This document shows, piece after piece, positions 52,211 through 60,955 of a stretch of DNA of 64,000 nucleotides. This DNA comes from RUG12461 sp045657665 (GTDB taxonomy: Bacteria; Bacillota; Clostridia; Lachnospirales; Lachnospiraceae), in contig JAZOTN010000038.1 in NCBI GenBank assembly GCA_045657665.1, positions 186,001-250,000 on the forward strand, written 5' to 3'. Every line of letters starts with the position of its first letter. Within the stretch, counting starts at the first letter, position 1. Position numbers and translations under genes: made by a program. A model generated the notes under the pieces. The model made no database searches and was not told the origin of the DNA. It saw only the letters and a program-made list of their open reading frames with translations.

Positions 52211-53590
52211 ATGATGATGAAGAAGGAAATACGAAAAAAACCGAAAAAAAGAAACGGGGTATCCCTGCGCTATCATATTGTCAGCATGGGGGTGCTTATC
52301 ATTGCAATCTCCGTTCTTCTTCTTGTCTTCGGGCGGTTTTCCATAGATGGTTATGCCAGAATGCAGGAAACCACTGCGGATTACATCGCATGGCAGGGAA
52401 ACGCATATAATCTTCAGGCTGGTTCGGATTATCTGACAGAACAGGTGAGGTATTTTGCCGTTACCGGGGATCCGCAGTATCTGAACAACTACTTTGAGGA
52501 GGCGAATGTGACGAGGCGCCGTGACCAGGCGGTGGAAGCGCTGAAGACAGAACTGTCGGGTTCGTCTGCATACGATTATCTTCAGGCAGCCATGAAGGAT
52601 TCTCTGGAATTGATGCAGCGGGAATACTATGCCATGCGCCTGACGATTGAGGGTTACGGATATGATGTGTCCGGGTTCCCTGAGGTCATTCAGGAAACGC
52701 ATCTTACGTCCGAAGATGAAGTGCTTTCCGCGGATGATAAGAAGAGCCTGGCGCTGACGATGCTGGTGGATGAGGTATACCTTTCCAAAAAGGAATCGAT
52801 CAGTTCCAACATCAAGCTCTGCATGGAGGATCTGATCGAAGAGATCCGCATTCAGGAACTTCAAACCATGGAAAGGATGCGGTCAGTCCTGTTTTGGGAA
52901 TATGCGTTTATCATCATTATGATCGCTACGACCTTGTTTTTCCTCTTTGTCATCATCATTCTGGCGCTCCGTCCGATGTCGCGTGCGTCGGAGCTTATCA
53001 AAGAGGATCAGCCGCTCCCGAACAAAGGATTCAGGGAATTCCGTTTCCTTGCCAGAACCATCAATCTGATGCGGGAGGCGAATATCAAAAAGACCGGGGA
53101 GCTCGCATTTGAATCCACGCATGACAGCCTGACCGGCATATATAACCGTACTGGTTACGATCATTTGCTTAAGGAACTTGATTTTTCCGAGACTGCTTTT
53201 CTGATTGTGGATGTGGACAACTTTAAGCAGATTAATGACGGGTACGGGCATGAAGCGGGTGATAAGGGCCTCTCTGCCGTGGCAACCGCTCTCCGTCAAA
53301 GCTTCCGGCCGCAGGACGATATCTGCCGGATCGGCGGAGATGAGTTTGTTGTTATCGTACAGGATGTGGGCAGAGAGCAGCGACATGCGATCAAACGAAA
53401 GATCGACTTTATCAACCGGACTCTTTCGGATGGTGATGAGGAAGCGGATATCCCACCTGTCAGCATCAGTGTCGGAGGCGCATTTGCGGAAGGACTTAAT
53501 GATCCTGAGGAGCTCTTCCGGCGTGCCGATGCGGCGCTTTATACGGTAAAAGAAAACGGGCGGAAAGGGTGCGCGTTTTATCAGAAATAA
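52211..53590 (+). CDS. Membrane diguanylate cyclase with periplasmic-type sensor loop
   Basis: A 459-residue protein. One helix (about 22-45), an extracytoplasmic helical domain (about 46-230), a second helix (about 235-260) and a GGDEF domain (about 300-459) with NRTGYD, DVDNFKQINDGYGHE and a full RIGGDEF. The inhibitory RxxD site is present (RPQD, five residues before GGDEF), unlike the cyclase at 33, so product feedback is expected. The sensor loop is of the four-helix type. It opposes the HD-GYP enzyme encoded nearby. Confidence 0.93.
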   Translation: MMMKKEIRKKPKKRNGVSLRYHIVSMGVLIIAISVLLLVFGRFSIDGYARMQETTADYIAWQGNAYNLQAGSDYLTEQVRYFAVTGDPQYLNNYFEEANVTRRRDQAVEALKTELSGSSAYDYLQAAMKDSLELMQREYYAMRLTIEGYGYDVSGFPEVIQETHLTSEDEVLSADDKKSLALTMLVDEVYLSKKESISSNIKLCMEDLIEEIRIQELQTMERMRSVLFWEYAFIIIMIATTLFFLFVIIILALRPMSRASELIKEDQPLPNKGFREFRFLARTINLMREANIKKTGELAFESTHDSLTGIYNRTGYDHLLKELDFSETAFLIVDVDNFKQINDGYGHEAGDKGLSAVATALRQSFRPQDDICRIGGDEFVVIVQDVGREQRHAIKRKIDFINRTLSDGDEEADIPPVSISVGGAFAEGLNDPEELFRRADAALYTVKENGRKGCAFYQK

Positions 53591-53607
53591 TTGAAAAGGA
53601 GATTATC

Positions 53608-54369
53608 ATGTTTAAAGAAGAATTCCTTTCGGCTGCAGGTGGCGCAAGAACAAAGGTGGCTTTTTTAAAAAAGAATCCAGTTGGGTATTTCCTGCTTTCC
53701 ATGCTGGCCGGTGCCTTTATCGGGTTTGGCATGCTTCTCACCAATACGATCGGTTCACTTCTTGATGGTGCTTCCTGCACAAAGATCATCATGGGACTCG
53801 CGTTCGGGATCGCGTTGTCTCTGGTGGTGATCGCAGGCGGAGAGCTCTTTACGGGAAATAATCTTGTGATGGCAGCAGGGCTTATGAGACGGGAGGTAAG
53901 ATGGAAAGACGCATTGGCTCTCTGGATCGTCTGCTGGATCGGAAATCTTTGCGGAGCCATTGCACTTGCATGTATTTATATTCTGACAGGGCTTTCAAAC
54001 GGACCGGTGGGAGAATTCATGGCAGCTGGGGCGGCGGCAAAGATTGCGCCTTCTCCGGTGGCATTGCTTGCACGCGGGGCACTTTGCAACATGCTGGTGT
54101 GCCTTGCGGTATGGTGCGGTTTTCGGATCAAATCCGATGCCGGAAAGCTCATCATGATATTCTGGTGTCTTTTTGCCTTTATCACGACAGGCTTTGAACA
54201 CAGTATCGCGAACATGACTCTTTTCACCGAGGTGCTCTTAAACCCATGTGGACAGGCGGTTTCGATCGGCGGGTGTGTTTACAACCTGTTATTGGTTACT
54301 GCCGGAAACATGATCGGCGGGATCCTGTTTGTGGCGGTGCCTTACGGGATCAGTGCCGGGAAGGATTGA
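53608..54369 (+). CDS. Formate/nitrite transporter family channel
   Basis: A 253-residue FNT-family protein with six membrane helices; homologs form pentameric channels for formate, nitrite or hydrosulfide. The GMLLTNTIGS loop, GGELFTGNNLVM (Omega-loop region) and FEHSIANM are diagnostic. The substrate cannot be settled by sequence alone; formate suits a fermenting anaerobe. AAAGGAG favours ATG 53608, with the in-frame ATG at 53569 lying inside the preceding gene. Confidence 0.92.
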   Translation: MFKEEFLSAAGGARTKVAFLKKNPVGYFLLSMLAGAFIGFGMLLTNTIGSLLDGASCTKIIMGLAFGIALSLVVIAGGELFTGNNLVMAAGLMRREVRWKDALALWIVCWIGNLCGAIALACIYILTGLSNGPVGEFMAAGAAAKIAPSPVALLARGALCNMLVCLAVWCGFRIKSDAGKLIMIFWCLFAFITTGFEHSIANMTLFTEVLLNPCGQAVSIGGCVYNLLLVTAGNMIGGILFVAVPYGISAGKD

Positions 54370-54431
54370 GGCCGGAAGGAAATTATGTAAGTAACAAAGG
54401 GTACCGCATTAGCGCAATGCGATTCCTTGTG

Positions 54432-54468
54432 CAAAGTGCGCATGCGATTTCATCGCATAGCACTTTTG
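54432..54468. repeat. Strong two-part hairpin before the carbonic anhydrase gene
   Basis: CAAAGTGC and GCACTTTTG pair as the outer stem, ATGCGAT and ATCGCAT as the inner stem, around a 3-base loop. No T run follows, so it may be an RNA-processing or regulatory hairpin rather than a terminator. TATAAT at 54482-54487 just after it may be the -10 box of the next gene. Confidence 0.6.
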
Positions 54469-54512
54469 GCGCATGAATCTATATAATATTTCACCCCGAA
54501 AGGAGATTCCCT

Positions 54513-54995
54513 ATGCCAGAAATTCATCCATCTGTTTACATCGCTCCCGGTGCGCACATTTTTGGTGATGTTGTGATTGGCGAAGACTGCGGCATCTGGT
54601 ACAACGCCGTTATCCGCGGAGATTCTGATTCTATCCGGATCGGTCGCCGTACCAATGTTCAGGATCTTTCCGTGCTTCATGTGGATCCGGGCAATCCGCT
54701 CAGTATCGGTGATAACGTTACGATCGGACATGGCGCCATCGTTCACGGATGCAAGGTCGGAAACAACGTCCTCATCGGCATGGGCGCGATCATCATGAAC
54801 GGTGCCGTTGTCGGCGATAACTGCATCATCGGTGCAGGTGCGCTTGTCACGGAGAGGATGGAGATCCCGCCCAACTCGCTTGTATACGGAAGCCCTGCAA
54901 AGATCAAAGGAGAGCTTTCGGAGCAGCAGCAGGCATATATTCTCGGAAATGCTGAGGTTTACGTGAATCACGCCAGAGAGGCAAAAAAAGCTTGA
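54513..54995 (+). CDS. Gamma-class carbonic anhydrase-like protein
   Basis: A 160-residue left-handed beta-helix protein of the gamma-carbonic-anhydrase/YrdA group. It has IWYNAVIRGD, the zinc ligands in TNVQDLSVLHVD and TIGHGAIVHGC, and GMGAIIMNG. These forms bind zinc or iron between subunits; many lack proven anhydrase activity. AAAGGAG precedes the ATG. The -35 of the next promoter overlaps its stop codon. Confidence 0.9.
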   Translation: MPEIHPSVYIAPGAHIFGDVVIGEDCGIWYNAVIRGDSDSIRIGRRTNVQDLSVLHVDPGNPLSIGDNVTIGHGAIVHGCKVGNNVLIGMGAIIMNGAVVGDNCIIGAGALVTERMEIPPNSLVYGSPAKIKGELSEQQQAYILGNAEVYVNHAREAKKA

Positions 54996-55020
54996 CACTC
55001 CGATAGTCAGCGATTAAAAT
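54992..55020 (+). promoter_or_regulatory. Promoter of rpsU
   Basis: TTGACA at 54992-54997 and TAAAAT at 55015-55020 with a 17-base spacer: a near-consensus strong promoter, fitting a ribosomal protein gene. Confidence 0.88.
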
Positions 55021-55027
55021 AGGGTTC

Positions 55028-55045
55028 GTGTGAGGAAACTCATAC
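55028..55045 (+). promoter_or_regulatory. Stem-loop with GAAA tetraloop in rpsU leader
   Basis: GTGTGAG pairs with CTCATAC (one G-T) around GAAA. Lying right at the expected 5' end of the transcript, it may stabilise the mRNA or act in control by ribosomal protein. Confidence 0.5.
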
Positions 55046-55081
55046 AAAGTCGATAACCGGAGGGAGGTTAGGTTTTCGCTT

Positions 55082-55258
55082 ATGTCGAGTGTAATTGTCA
55101 AAGAAAATGAGACATTAGATAGCGCGCTCAGAAGATTCAAGAGAAATTGCGCAAAGGCCGGCATCCAGCAGGAGATTCGTAAGCGCGAGCATTACGAGAA
55201 GCCGAGCGTCAGACGCAAGAAGAAATCGGAAGCGGCTAGAAAAAGAAAGTACAACTAA
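55082..55258 (+). CDS. rpsU: 30S ribosomal protein S21
   Basis: A 58-residue basic protein that joins the 30S subunit near the platform and helps start translation. The sequence SSVIVKENETLDSALRRFKR is the typical S21 N-terminus, followed by CAKAGIQQEIRKREHYEKPS and a Lys/Arg-rich tail ending RKRKYN. GGAGGGAGG upstream gives strong translation. It has its own strong promoter and a terminator hairpin right after. Confidence 0.97.
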   Translation: MSSVIVKENETLDSALRRFKRNCAKAGIQQEIRKREHYEKPSVRRKKKSEAARKRKYN

Positions 55259-55266
55259 GATTGTTA

Positions 55267-55294
55267 GGCCACCCGGAACCGGGTGGTCTATTTC
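55267..55294 (+). terminator. Terminator of rpsU
   Basis: GGCCACCCGG at 55267-55276 pairs with CCGGGTGGTC at 55279-55288 (one G-T), followed by TATTTC. The T run is short, so some read-through into prfC is likely. Confidence 0.75.
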
Positions 55295-55341
55295 ATGTAA
55301 CCGGAAGCATTTCCGGCTGCATATCTGGAGGCAGAATTGTT

Positions 55342-56937
55342 ATGGCGGATTTGAGAACCGAAATTGAAAAAAGGCGGACCTTTGCCATTATTTCCCACCC
55401 GGATGCCGGAAAGACAACGCTTACTGAGAAGTTCCTTTTATACGGCGGAGCGATCAATCTGGCAGGATCGGTCAAGGGAAAGGCGACGGCGAGACATGCG
55501 GTATCCGACTGGATGGAGATTGAGAAACAAAGGGGTATCTCGGTCACCAGTTCGGTTCTGCAGTTTAATTACGGAGATTACTGTATCAATATTCTGGATA
55601 CACCGGGACACCAGGATTTCTCCGAGGATACTTACCGGACGCTGATGGCGGCGGACTCGGCGGTTATGGTGATCGACGCGAGCAAGGGAGTGGAAGCACA
55701 GACCAGGAAGCTTTTTAAGGTCTGTGCCATGCGGCATATCCCGATCTTTACCTTTATCAACAAGATGGATCGGGATGCGCTGGATACCTTTGAACTGCTG
55801 GATAATGTCGAGAAGGAGCTCGGGATAGAGACAACGCCGGTCAACTGGCCCATTGGCTCAGGAAAAGGGTTTAAGGGTGTTTACGATGTCGAAAAAAAGA
55901 CCGTGCTGACTTTTGCCGATACGGAAAAGGGTACAAAAGAAGGCACCTATGAGGAGCTGACCGATCCTGATAAGATTGCGGAATACATCGGGAAGGACGC
56001 CAGGGAAAAGCTGACGGAGGAGCTGGAGCTTCTGGAGGGAGCCGGTGCATCCTTTGATCTTGACGAGGTTCGCGCGGGAAAACTGACACCGGTGTTCTTT
56101 GGATCCGCACTCACGAATTTCGGGGTGGAGTTTTTTCTGAAGCATTATCTGGCTATGGCGATGCCGCCGACGCCCCGGATTTCAAACGGGGAACCGGTAG
56201 ATACGATCACGCATGGTTTTACGGCGTTTGTTTTTAAGATCCAGGCGAACATGAACAAGGCACACCGTGACAGGATCGCGTTTATGCGTATCTGCTCCGG
56301 GAAATACGAAGCGGATAAAAACATCAAACACGTGCAGAGCGGAAGGGAGATGCGTCTGTCCCAGCCGCAGCAGCTGATGGCGGACGAGCGGAAGGTGATT
56401 GAGGAAGCGTATGCGGGCGACATTATCGGCGTATTTGATCCGGGGCTCTTTTCGATCGGAGATACACTTGAGGCGCCGACGGAAAATGTACGTTACGAAG
56501 GAATCCCGACTTTTGCGCCGGAGCATTTTGCAAGAGTCCGGCAGCTTGACACCATGAAAAGAAAACAGTTCGTAAAAGGTGTGACACAGATTGCCCAGGA
56601 GGGTGCGATCCAGATCTTTCAGGAACTGAGTTCCGGGATGGAGGAGATCATAGTCGGTGTAGTCGGCGTGCTGCAGTTTGACGTGTTGAAGTTCCGTCTG
56701 GAGAATGAGTACAATGTGGAGATACGGCTGGAGAACCTTCCGTATGAGCATATCCGATGGATTGAAAACTGGCGGGAGATCGATGTAGAAAAGCTTTCCG
56801 GAACCTCCGACATGAAAAAGGTGATGGATATGAAAGGAAACCCGCTGCTCCTATTTGTGAACTCCTGGAGTGTGGGTATGACGCTGGAGCGGAATGAGGG
56901 ACTGATTCTCTCGGAGTTTTCCAGAAACGAGATCTGA
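55342..56937 (+). CDS. prfC: Peptide chain release factor 3
   Basis: A GTPase that removes RF1/RF2 from the ribosome after termination. At 531 residues it has GTPase motifs SHPDAGKTTL (G1), RGISVTSS (G2), DTPGHQD (G3) and NKMD (G4), followed by the RF3 domains. The GVVGVLQFDVLKFRL and WIENWREID segments set it apart from EF-G. GGAGG at 55327-55331 supports ATG 55342; an in-frame TTG at 55261 lies before the rpsU terminator. Probably transcribed partly from the rpsU promoter. Confidence 0.96.
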   Translation: MADLRTEIEKRRTFAIISHPDAGKTTLTEKFLLYGGAINLAGSVKGKATARHAVSDWMEIEKQRGISVTSSVLQFNYGDYCINILDTPGHQDFSEDTYRTLMAADSAVMVIDASKGVEAQTRKLFKVCAMRHIPIFTFINKMDRDALDTFELLDNVEKELGIETTPVNWPIGSGKGFKGVYDVEKKTVLTFADTEKGTKEGTYEELTDPDKIAEYIGKDAREKLTEELELLEGAGASFDLDEVRAGKLTPVFFGSALTNFGVEFFLKHYLAMAMPPTPRISNGEPVDTITHGFTAFVFKIQANMNKAHRDRIAFMRICSGKYEADKNIKHVQSGREMRLSQPQQLMADERKVIEEAYAGDIIGVFDPGLFSIGDTLEAPTENVRYEGIPTFAPEHFARVRQLDTMKRKQFVKGVTQIAQEGAIQIFQELSSGMEEIIVGVVGVLQFDVLKFRLENEYNVEIRLENLPYEHIRWIENWREIDVEKLSGTSDMKKVMDMKGNPLLLFVNSWSVGMTLERNEGLILSEFSRNEI

Positions 56938-56981
56938 ATTCTTTCCTGAATTCTTTAGAAATATTTTACTTGTATCGGTGA

Positions 56982-57025
56982 AACAGGCATGCTAAGATAA
57001 AAAAGTCTTAAGCGTGTCTGTTTTT
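56982..57025 (+). terminator. Terminator of prfC
   Basis: AACAGGCATGCTAAGA at 56982-56997 pairs with TCTTAAGCGTGTCTGTT at 57006-57022 with a bulge and two mismatched or wobble positions, then a T run. Confidence 0.75.
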
Positions 57026-57045
57026 AAATTCCCGTAAAAACATTG

Positions 57046-57074
57046 TTGACAAAGTCGAACAAGTGTACTACTAT
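57046..57074 (+). promoter_or_regulatory. Promoter of recA
   Basis: TTGACA at 57046-57051 and TACTAT at 57069-57074 with a 17-base spacer. Confidence 0.85.
57056..57069 (+). promoter_or_regulatory. SOS box 1 (LexA/DinR site, one mismatch)
   Basis: CGAACAAGTGTACT fits the Gram-positive LexA consensus CGAAC-N4-GTTCG/T except for one inner base. It lies between -35 and -10. Confidence 0.6.
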
Positions 57075-57087
57075 TGTTGTAAACAAA

Positions 57088-57101
57088 CGAACATCTGTTC
57101 T
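57088..57101 (+). promoter_or_regulatory. SOS box 2 (LexA/DinR site)
   Basis: CGAACATCTGTTCT matches the CGAAC-N4-GTTCK consensus. It lies just past the predicted recA transcription start, 18 bases before the ATG, so LexA there would block recA until DNA damage. Confidence 0.88.
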
Positions 57102-57118
57102 GTAAAAGGAGAATCATT

Positions 57119-58180
57119 ATGAGCAAAGACATTGCAAAAGAAGAGAAACTGAGAGCGCTGGATGCAGCCATTTCACAGATTGAGAAGCAGTACGGCAAAG
57201 GCTCCGTTATGAAACTCGGCGATCCGAACATGAATATGAATATCGAGACGGTTCCGACCGGATCTATCAGTCTGGATATCGCACTCGGGCTCGGCGGGTT
57301 CCCGAAGGGCCGTATCATTGAGATCTACGGGCCTGAGTCCAGTGGTAAGACGACTGTCGCGCTGCATGCGGTATCAGAGGTGCAAAAGCGGGGCGGGATC
57401 GCGGGCTTCATCGATGCGGAGCACGCGCTCGATCCGGTTTATGCAAAAAATATCGGTGTAAATATTGATGACCTGTATATCTCCCAGCCGGACAGCGGTG
57501 AGCAGGCGTTGGAGATCTGCGAAACAATGGTACGTTCCGGCGCAGTGGATATCGTGATCGTGGATTCCGTGGCAGCGCTGGTGCCAAAGGCGGAGATCGA
57601 CGGGGACATGGGAGACTCGCATGTGGGTCTGCAGGCGAGACTGATGTCTCAGGCACTCCGTAAATTAACGGCAGTTGTATCCAAAACGGATTGTATCGTC
57701 ATCTTCATCAATCAGTTGCGTGAAAAGATCGGTGTGATGTTCGGGAATCCGGAGACGACGACAGGCGGCAGGGCGCTGAAGTTCTATTCTTCCGTACGAC
57801 TGGATGTCAGGAGGATTGAGTCCTTAAAGCAGGGAGGAGAAGTAATCGGAAACCGGACACGTGTCAAGATCGTGAAGAATAAGATCGCACCGCCGTTTAA
57901 GGAGGCGGAGTTTGACATCATGTTCGGACAGGGCATCTCAAAAGAAGGTGATATCCTTGATCTGGCATCCAATCTGGACATCATCCAGAAGTCGGGTGCA
58001 TGGTTCGCTTACAAAGGGGAGAAGATCGGACAGGGTCGTGAAAACGCGAAGCAGTATCTGAAAGAAAACCCGCTTGTTTTGGAAGAAGTGGAGAAGCAGA
58101 TCCGCTCGCACTATCAGCCGGAACCGGAAAAACCGGCAGAGGAGAAGAAGGCAAAGAAAGATGATGCCTCCGAAAAATAG
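57119..58180 (+). CDS. recA: Recombinase RecA
   Basis: Forms filaments on single-stranded DNA for homologous recombination and triggers LexA self-cleavage. At 353 residues it has Walker A GPESSGKTT, Walker B VDIVIVDSVAALVPK, loop L1 (DGDMGDSHVGLQARLMSQ), loop L2 around NPETTTGGRALKF, and an acidic/Lys-rich tail. AAAGGAG precedes the ATG. The promoter carries two LexA sites. recX overlaps its end. Confidence 0.99.
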   Translation: MSKDIAKEEKLRALDAAISQIEKQYGKGSVMKLGDPNMNMNIETVPTGSISLDIALGLGGFPKGRIIEIYGPESSGKTTVALHAVSEVQKRGGIAGFIDAEHALDPVYAKNIGVNIDDLYISQPDSGEQALEICETMVRSGAVDIVIVDSVAALVPKAEIDGDMGDSHVGLQARLMSQALRKLTAVVSKTDCIVIFINQLREKIGVMFGNPETTTGGRALKFYSSVRLDVRRIESLKQGGEVIGNRTRVKIVKNKIAPPFKEAEFDIMFGQGISKEGDILDLASNLDIIQKSGAWFAYKGEKIGQGRENAKQYLKENPLVLEEVEKQIRSHYQPEPEKPAEEKKAKKDDASEK

Positions 58181-58625
58181 GAAGGAACAGGGAGAACACA
58201 GCGCCCGAAAGAAGGCGATGGACCTGTTGCTCCGTATGGACCGTACAGAGAAGAATCTCCGGGATAAGCTTCGAGAAAAAGAGTATACACCGGAACAGAT
58301 CGAAGATGCCGTTTCCTATGTGAAGAGTTATCACTATCTGGATGACGAGCGGTATGTGTCAAATTATATCCGTTTTCATGAGAACGAGAAGAGCAGGGCA
58401 AGGCTCCGGATGGATCTGATCCGGAAGGGAGCGGAGAGAGAGCTTGTTGACCGTCTTCTGGAAGAGCTTTATGACGGAGACGAAGAAGAGCAGATCCGTG
58501 AAATCCTCAAAAAAAAGCATTATAATCCGTCTATGGAAGACAAAGAAAAACGGCGGATTTACGCGTTTTTGATGCGCAAGGGATTCCCAACTGCGAAAAT
58601 AATCCGTAATATGCGATTGACTTGA
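58161..58625 (+). CDS. recX: Regulatory protein RecX
   Basis: Limits RecA filament growth. A mostly helical, highly charged 154-residue protein with the three-helix repeats seen in RecX (ARKKAMDLLLRMDRTEKNLR, then YTPEQIEDAVSYVK, then RYVSNYIRFH). It begins at ATG 58161 or 58164 within the last 20 bases of recA, with GAAGG upstream, so the two are coupled, as in many bacteria. Confidence 0.92.
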   Translation: MMPPKNRKEQGEHSARKKAMDLLLRMDRTEKNLRDKLREKEYTPEQIEDAVSYVKSYHYLDDERYVSNYIRFHENEKSRARLRMDLIRKGAERELVDRLLEELYDGDEEEQIREILKKKHYNPSMEDKEKRRIYAFLMRKGFPTAKIIRNMRLT

Positions 58626-58650
58626 CAGACTATTTGGAAACAGGTATAGT
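58622..58650 (+). promoter_or_regulatory. Promoter of rny
   Basis: TTGACA at 58622-58627 and TATAGT at 58645-58650 with a 17-base spacer. The -35 box overlaps the end of recX (stop at 58625). Confidence 0.85.
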
Positions 58651-58726
58651 TGAATAGTTGTAAATTATGACATAATAACCTGTATTGTGATAATGAACAA
58701 TGAAAACTAAATAAGGAGGTGTTTCT

Positions 58727-60274
58727 GTGCTGGCGACAATCATCGCAGTCATCATCGCCGTTGTCGTTACCGCGATCATCACCTATTTCGTCACTTCCAA
58801 TGTACATGGGAAAAAGGCGGATTCGAAGGTGCAGAATGCGGAGACAAAAGCGCGCGAGATCATTGACGAGGCTGTTAAGACCGCTGAGACGAAGAAACGC
58901 GAGTCCTTACTTGAGATCAAAGAAGAGTCGATCAAAGCCAAGAACGACCTGGATAAGGAGATCAAGGAACGACGTGCGGAGATTTCACGAAACGAACGAC
59001 GCATCGAACAGAAAGAATCTACATTGGACAAGAAAACCGATGCGGTAGAGAAACGTGAAGCAAGCGTAGCAGCCAAGGAAGCGGATCTGGACAAACAGAA
59101 GGCGGAAGTGGCAAAGCTTCATGAAGAGCGGGTACGGGAACTCGAGAGAATCTCAGGACTTACCTCCGAACAAGCAAAAGACTATCTCTTAAAGGCTGTC
59201 GAAGAAGACGTGAAGATTGACACTGCAAAACTCATCAAAGAGATGGAGGCAGTGGCAAAGGAAGAAGCAACGAGAAAAGCAAGGGATTACATCGTGACCG
59301 CGATACAGAAATGTGCAGCAGATCAGGTGTCTGAATCCACGATCTCGGTTGTACAGCTTCCGAATGATGAAATGAAGGGAAGGATCATCGGACGTGAAGG
59401 GCGTAATATCAGAACGCTTGAGACGATGACGGGAGTTGATCTGATCATAGATGATACTCCGGAAGCGGTGATCCTTTCGGGATTTGATCCAATCCGGCGT
59501 GAAATAGCCAGGATCGCGCTTGAGAAACTGATCGTTGATGGACGTATCCATCCGGCGCGGATTGAGGAAATGGTCGAAAAGGCGAAAAAAGAGGTCGATT
59601 CACTGATACGTGAAGAGGGTGAAGCGGCTGTGCTGGAAGTTGGTGTACATGGAATCCATCCAGAGCTTGTAAAGCTCCTTGGAAGGATGAAGTTCCGTAC
59701 CAGCTACGGTCAGAATGCGCTCAAGCATTCCATTGAAGTGGCACAGTTATGCGGACTCCTTGCAGCTGAAGTCGGTGTGGATGTACGCACGGCAAAACGT
59801 GCCGGCCTCCTTCATGACATCGGTAAATCGATCGATCATGAACAGGAAGGCTCCCATATTCAGCTTGGTGTAGAACTTTGTAAGAAATACAAAGAGACTC
59901 CGCTTGTGATCAACGCGGTGGAGGCACATCATGGTGATACCGAACCGGAAAGCCTCATCGCCGTTCTGGTACAGGCGGCTGATACGATTAGTGCAGCCAG
60001 ACCGGGAGCCAGAAGAGAGACCCTGGAGACCTATTCCAATCGCTTAAAGCAGCTGGAAGACATTACAAACGAGTTTAAGGGTGTAGAGAAGTCATTTGCT
60101 ATTCAGGCAGGTAGAGAGGTTCGCGTTATGGTAGTTCCCGAACAGGTTACGGATGCCGACATGGTACTTCTGGCACGAGATATTTCGAAGAGGATCGAAT
60201 CCGAGCTCGAATATCCCGGACAGATCAAAGTCAATGTCATCCGCGAATCCAGAGTTACAGATTATGCAAAGTAA
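58727..60274 (+). CDS. rny: Ribonuclease Y
   Basis: Membrane-anchored endoribonuclease that starts mRNA decay in Firmicutes. At 515 residues it has an N-terminal helix (about 2-22), a long coiled coil (about 25-190), a KH domain (GRIIGREGRNIRTLE) and an HD domain with LKHSIEVAQ and LLHDIGKSIDHE, then AHHGDTEPES and the typical end RESRVTDYAK. GTG start behind AAGGAGGTG. The recA-recX-rny order is common in clostridia. A clear terminator follows. Confidence 0.98.
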   Translation: MLATIIAVIIAVVVTAIITYFVTSNVHGKKADSKVQNAETKAREIIDEAVKTAETKKRESLLEIKEESIKAKNDLDKEIKERRAEISRNERRIEQKESTLDKKTDAVEKREASVAAKEADLDKQKAEVAKLHEERVRELERISGLTSEQAKDYLLKAVEEDVKIDTAKLIKEMEAVAKEEATRKARDYIVTAIQKCAADQVSESTISVVQLPNDEMKGRIIGREGRNIRTLETMTGVDLIIDDTPEAVILSGFDPIRREIARIALEKLIVDGRIHPARIEEMVEKAKKEVDSLIREEGEAAVLEVGVHGIHPELVKLLGRMKFRTSYGQNALKHSIEVAQLCGLLAAEVGVDVRTAKRAGLLHDIGKSIDHEQEGSHIQLGVELCKKYKETPLVINAVEAHHGDTEPESLIAVLVQAADTISAARPGARRETLETYSNRLKQLEDITNEFKGVEKSFAIQAGREVRVMVVPEQVTDADMVLLARDISKRIESELEYPGQIKVNVIRESRVTDYAK

Positions 60275-60282
60275 AAAACAGA

Positions 60283-60305
60283 AGAGGCGCAAAAGCGCCT
60301 CTTTT
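60283..60305 (+). terminator. Rho-independent terminator of rny
   Basis: AGAGGCGC at 60283-60290 and GCGCCTCT at 60295-60302, perfect 8-bp stem with AAAA loop, ending in TTTT. Confidence 0.93.
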
Positions 60306-60361
60306 GCTTATAAAAAAGACAGAAAAGAAAATGAACTTATCGTATTTCAGGAGGGATCTGT

Positions 60362-60910
60362 ATGAGTCATAAATTCAAGTGTGAAAAAAGAGAACTGGTA
60401 TACAGCGGCTCCATTCTGGACGTATATAAAGACCATATGGTATGGGAGAACGGTCATACGGAAGAGTGGGACTTTGTGGCTCACCGGCAGGGCGCCGCTG
60501 CAGTAGTGGCCGTTGATCCCGAAGGGAAGCTTCTCATGGTAAGGCAGTATAGACCCGCGCTCGGGCGCGAGACGCTGGAACTCCCGGCGGGTGCGAGGGA
60601 TTATCCGGAAGAGGATACGGCAGTGTGTGCATCGAGAGAGCTTGAAGAAGAAACCGGCTTTCGGGCCGGAAAGATTGAACAGCTTTTGTCCCTGAAATCG
60701 ACAGTGGCTTTTTGCGATGAATTGATAGACATTTATCTGGCAAGAGACCTGATGCCGGGAAAGACGCATTTTGATCCCGGAGAGGAGATTCGTCTGGAAA
60801 GGTATACCCCGGAGGAATTGTTGGAAAAGATTTTTTCCTTTGAAATCCAGGACGGAAAAACTGTTTCCGGTATTCTTGCGTATGATCACTGGCGGCGAAA
60901 CAAAGCGTAA
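60362..60910 (+). CDS. NUDIX hydrolase, ADP-ribose pyrophosphatase type
   Basis: A 182-residue enzyme that hydrolyses nucleoside diphosphate sugars, probably ADP-ribose. The Nudix box is complete (GARDYPEEDTAVCASRELEEETGF with the REL-EE core), and the ELPAG ahead of it and the ..YRPALG loop are typical of the NudF/ADP-ribose group. GGAGGG precedes the ATG. It ends against a bidirectional terminator shared with the minus-strand DAHP synthase gene. Confidence 0.92.
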   Translation: MSHKFKCEKRELVYSGSILDVYKDHMVWENGHTEEWDFVAHRQGAAAVVAVDPEGKLLMVRQYRPALGRETLELPAGARDYPEEDTAVCASRELEEETGFRAGKIEQLLSLKSTVAFCDELIDIYLARDLMPGKTHFDPGEEIRLERYTPEELLEKIFSFEIQDGKTVSGILAYDHWRRNKA

Positions 60911-60920
60911 ACGATTATGA

Positions 60921-60955
60921 ATTAAGGAAAGGTGATATAATCCGTCTTTCCTTAA
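60921..60955. terminator. Bidirectional terminator
   Basis: TTAAGGAAAG and CTTTCCTTAA form a perfect 10-bp stem with a 14-base loop between two convergent genes. A/T-rich flanks serve both directions, and the stem includes the stop codon of the DAHP synthase gene. Confidence 0.75.
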
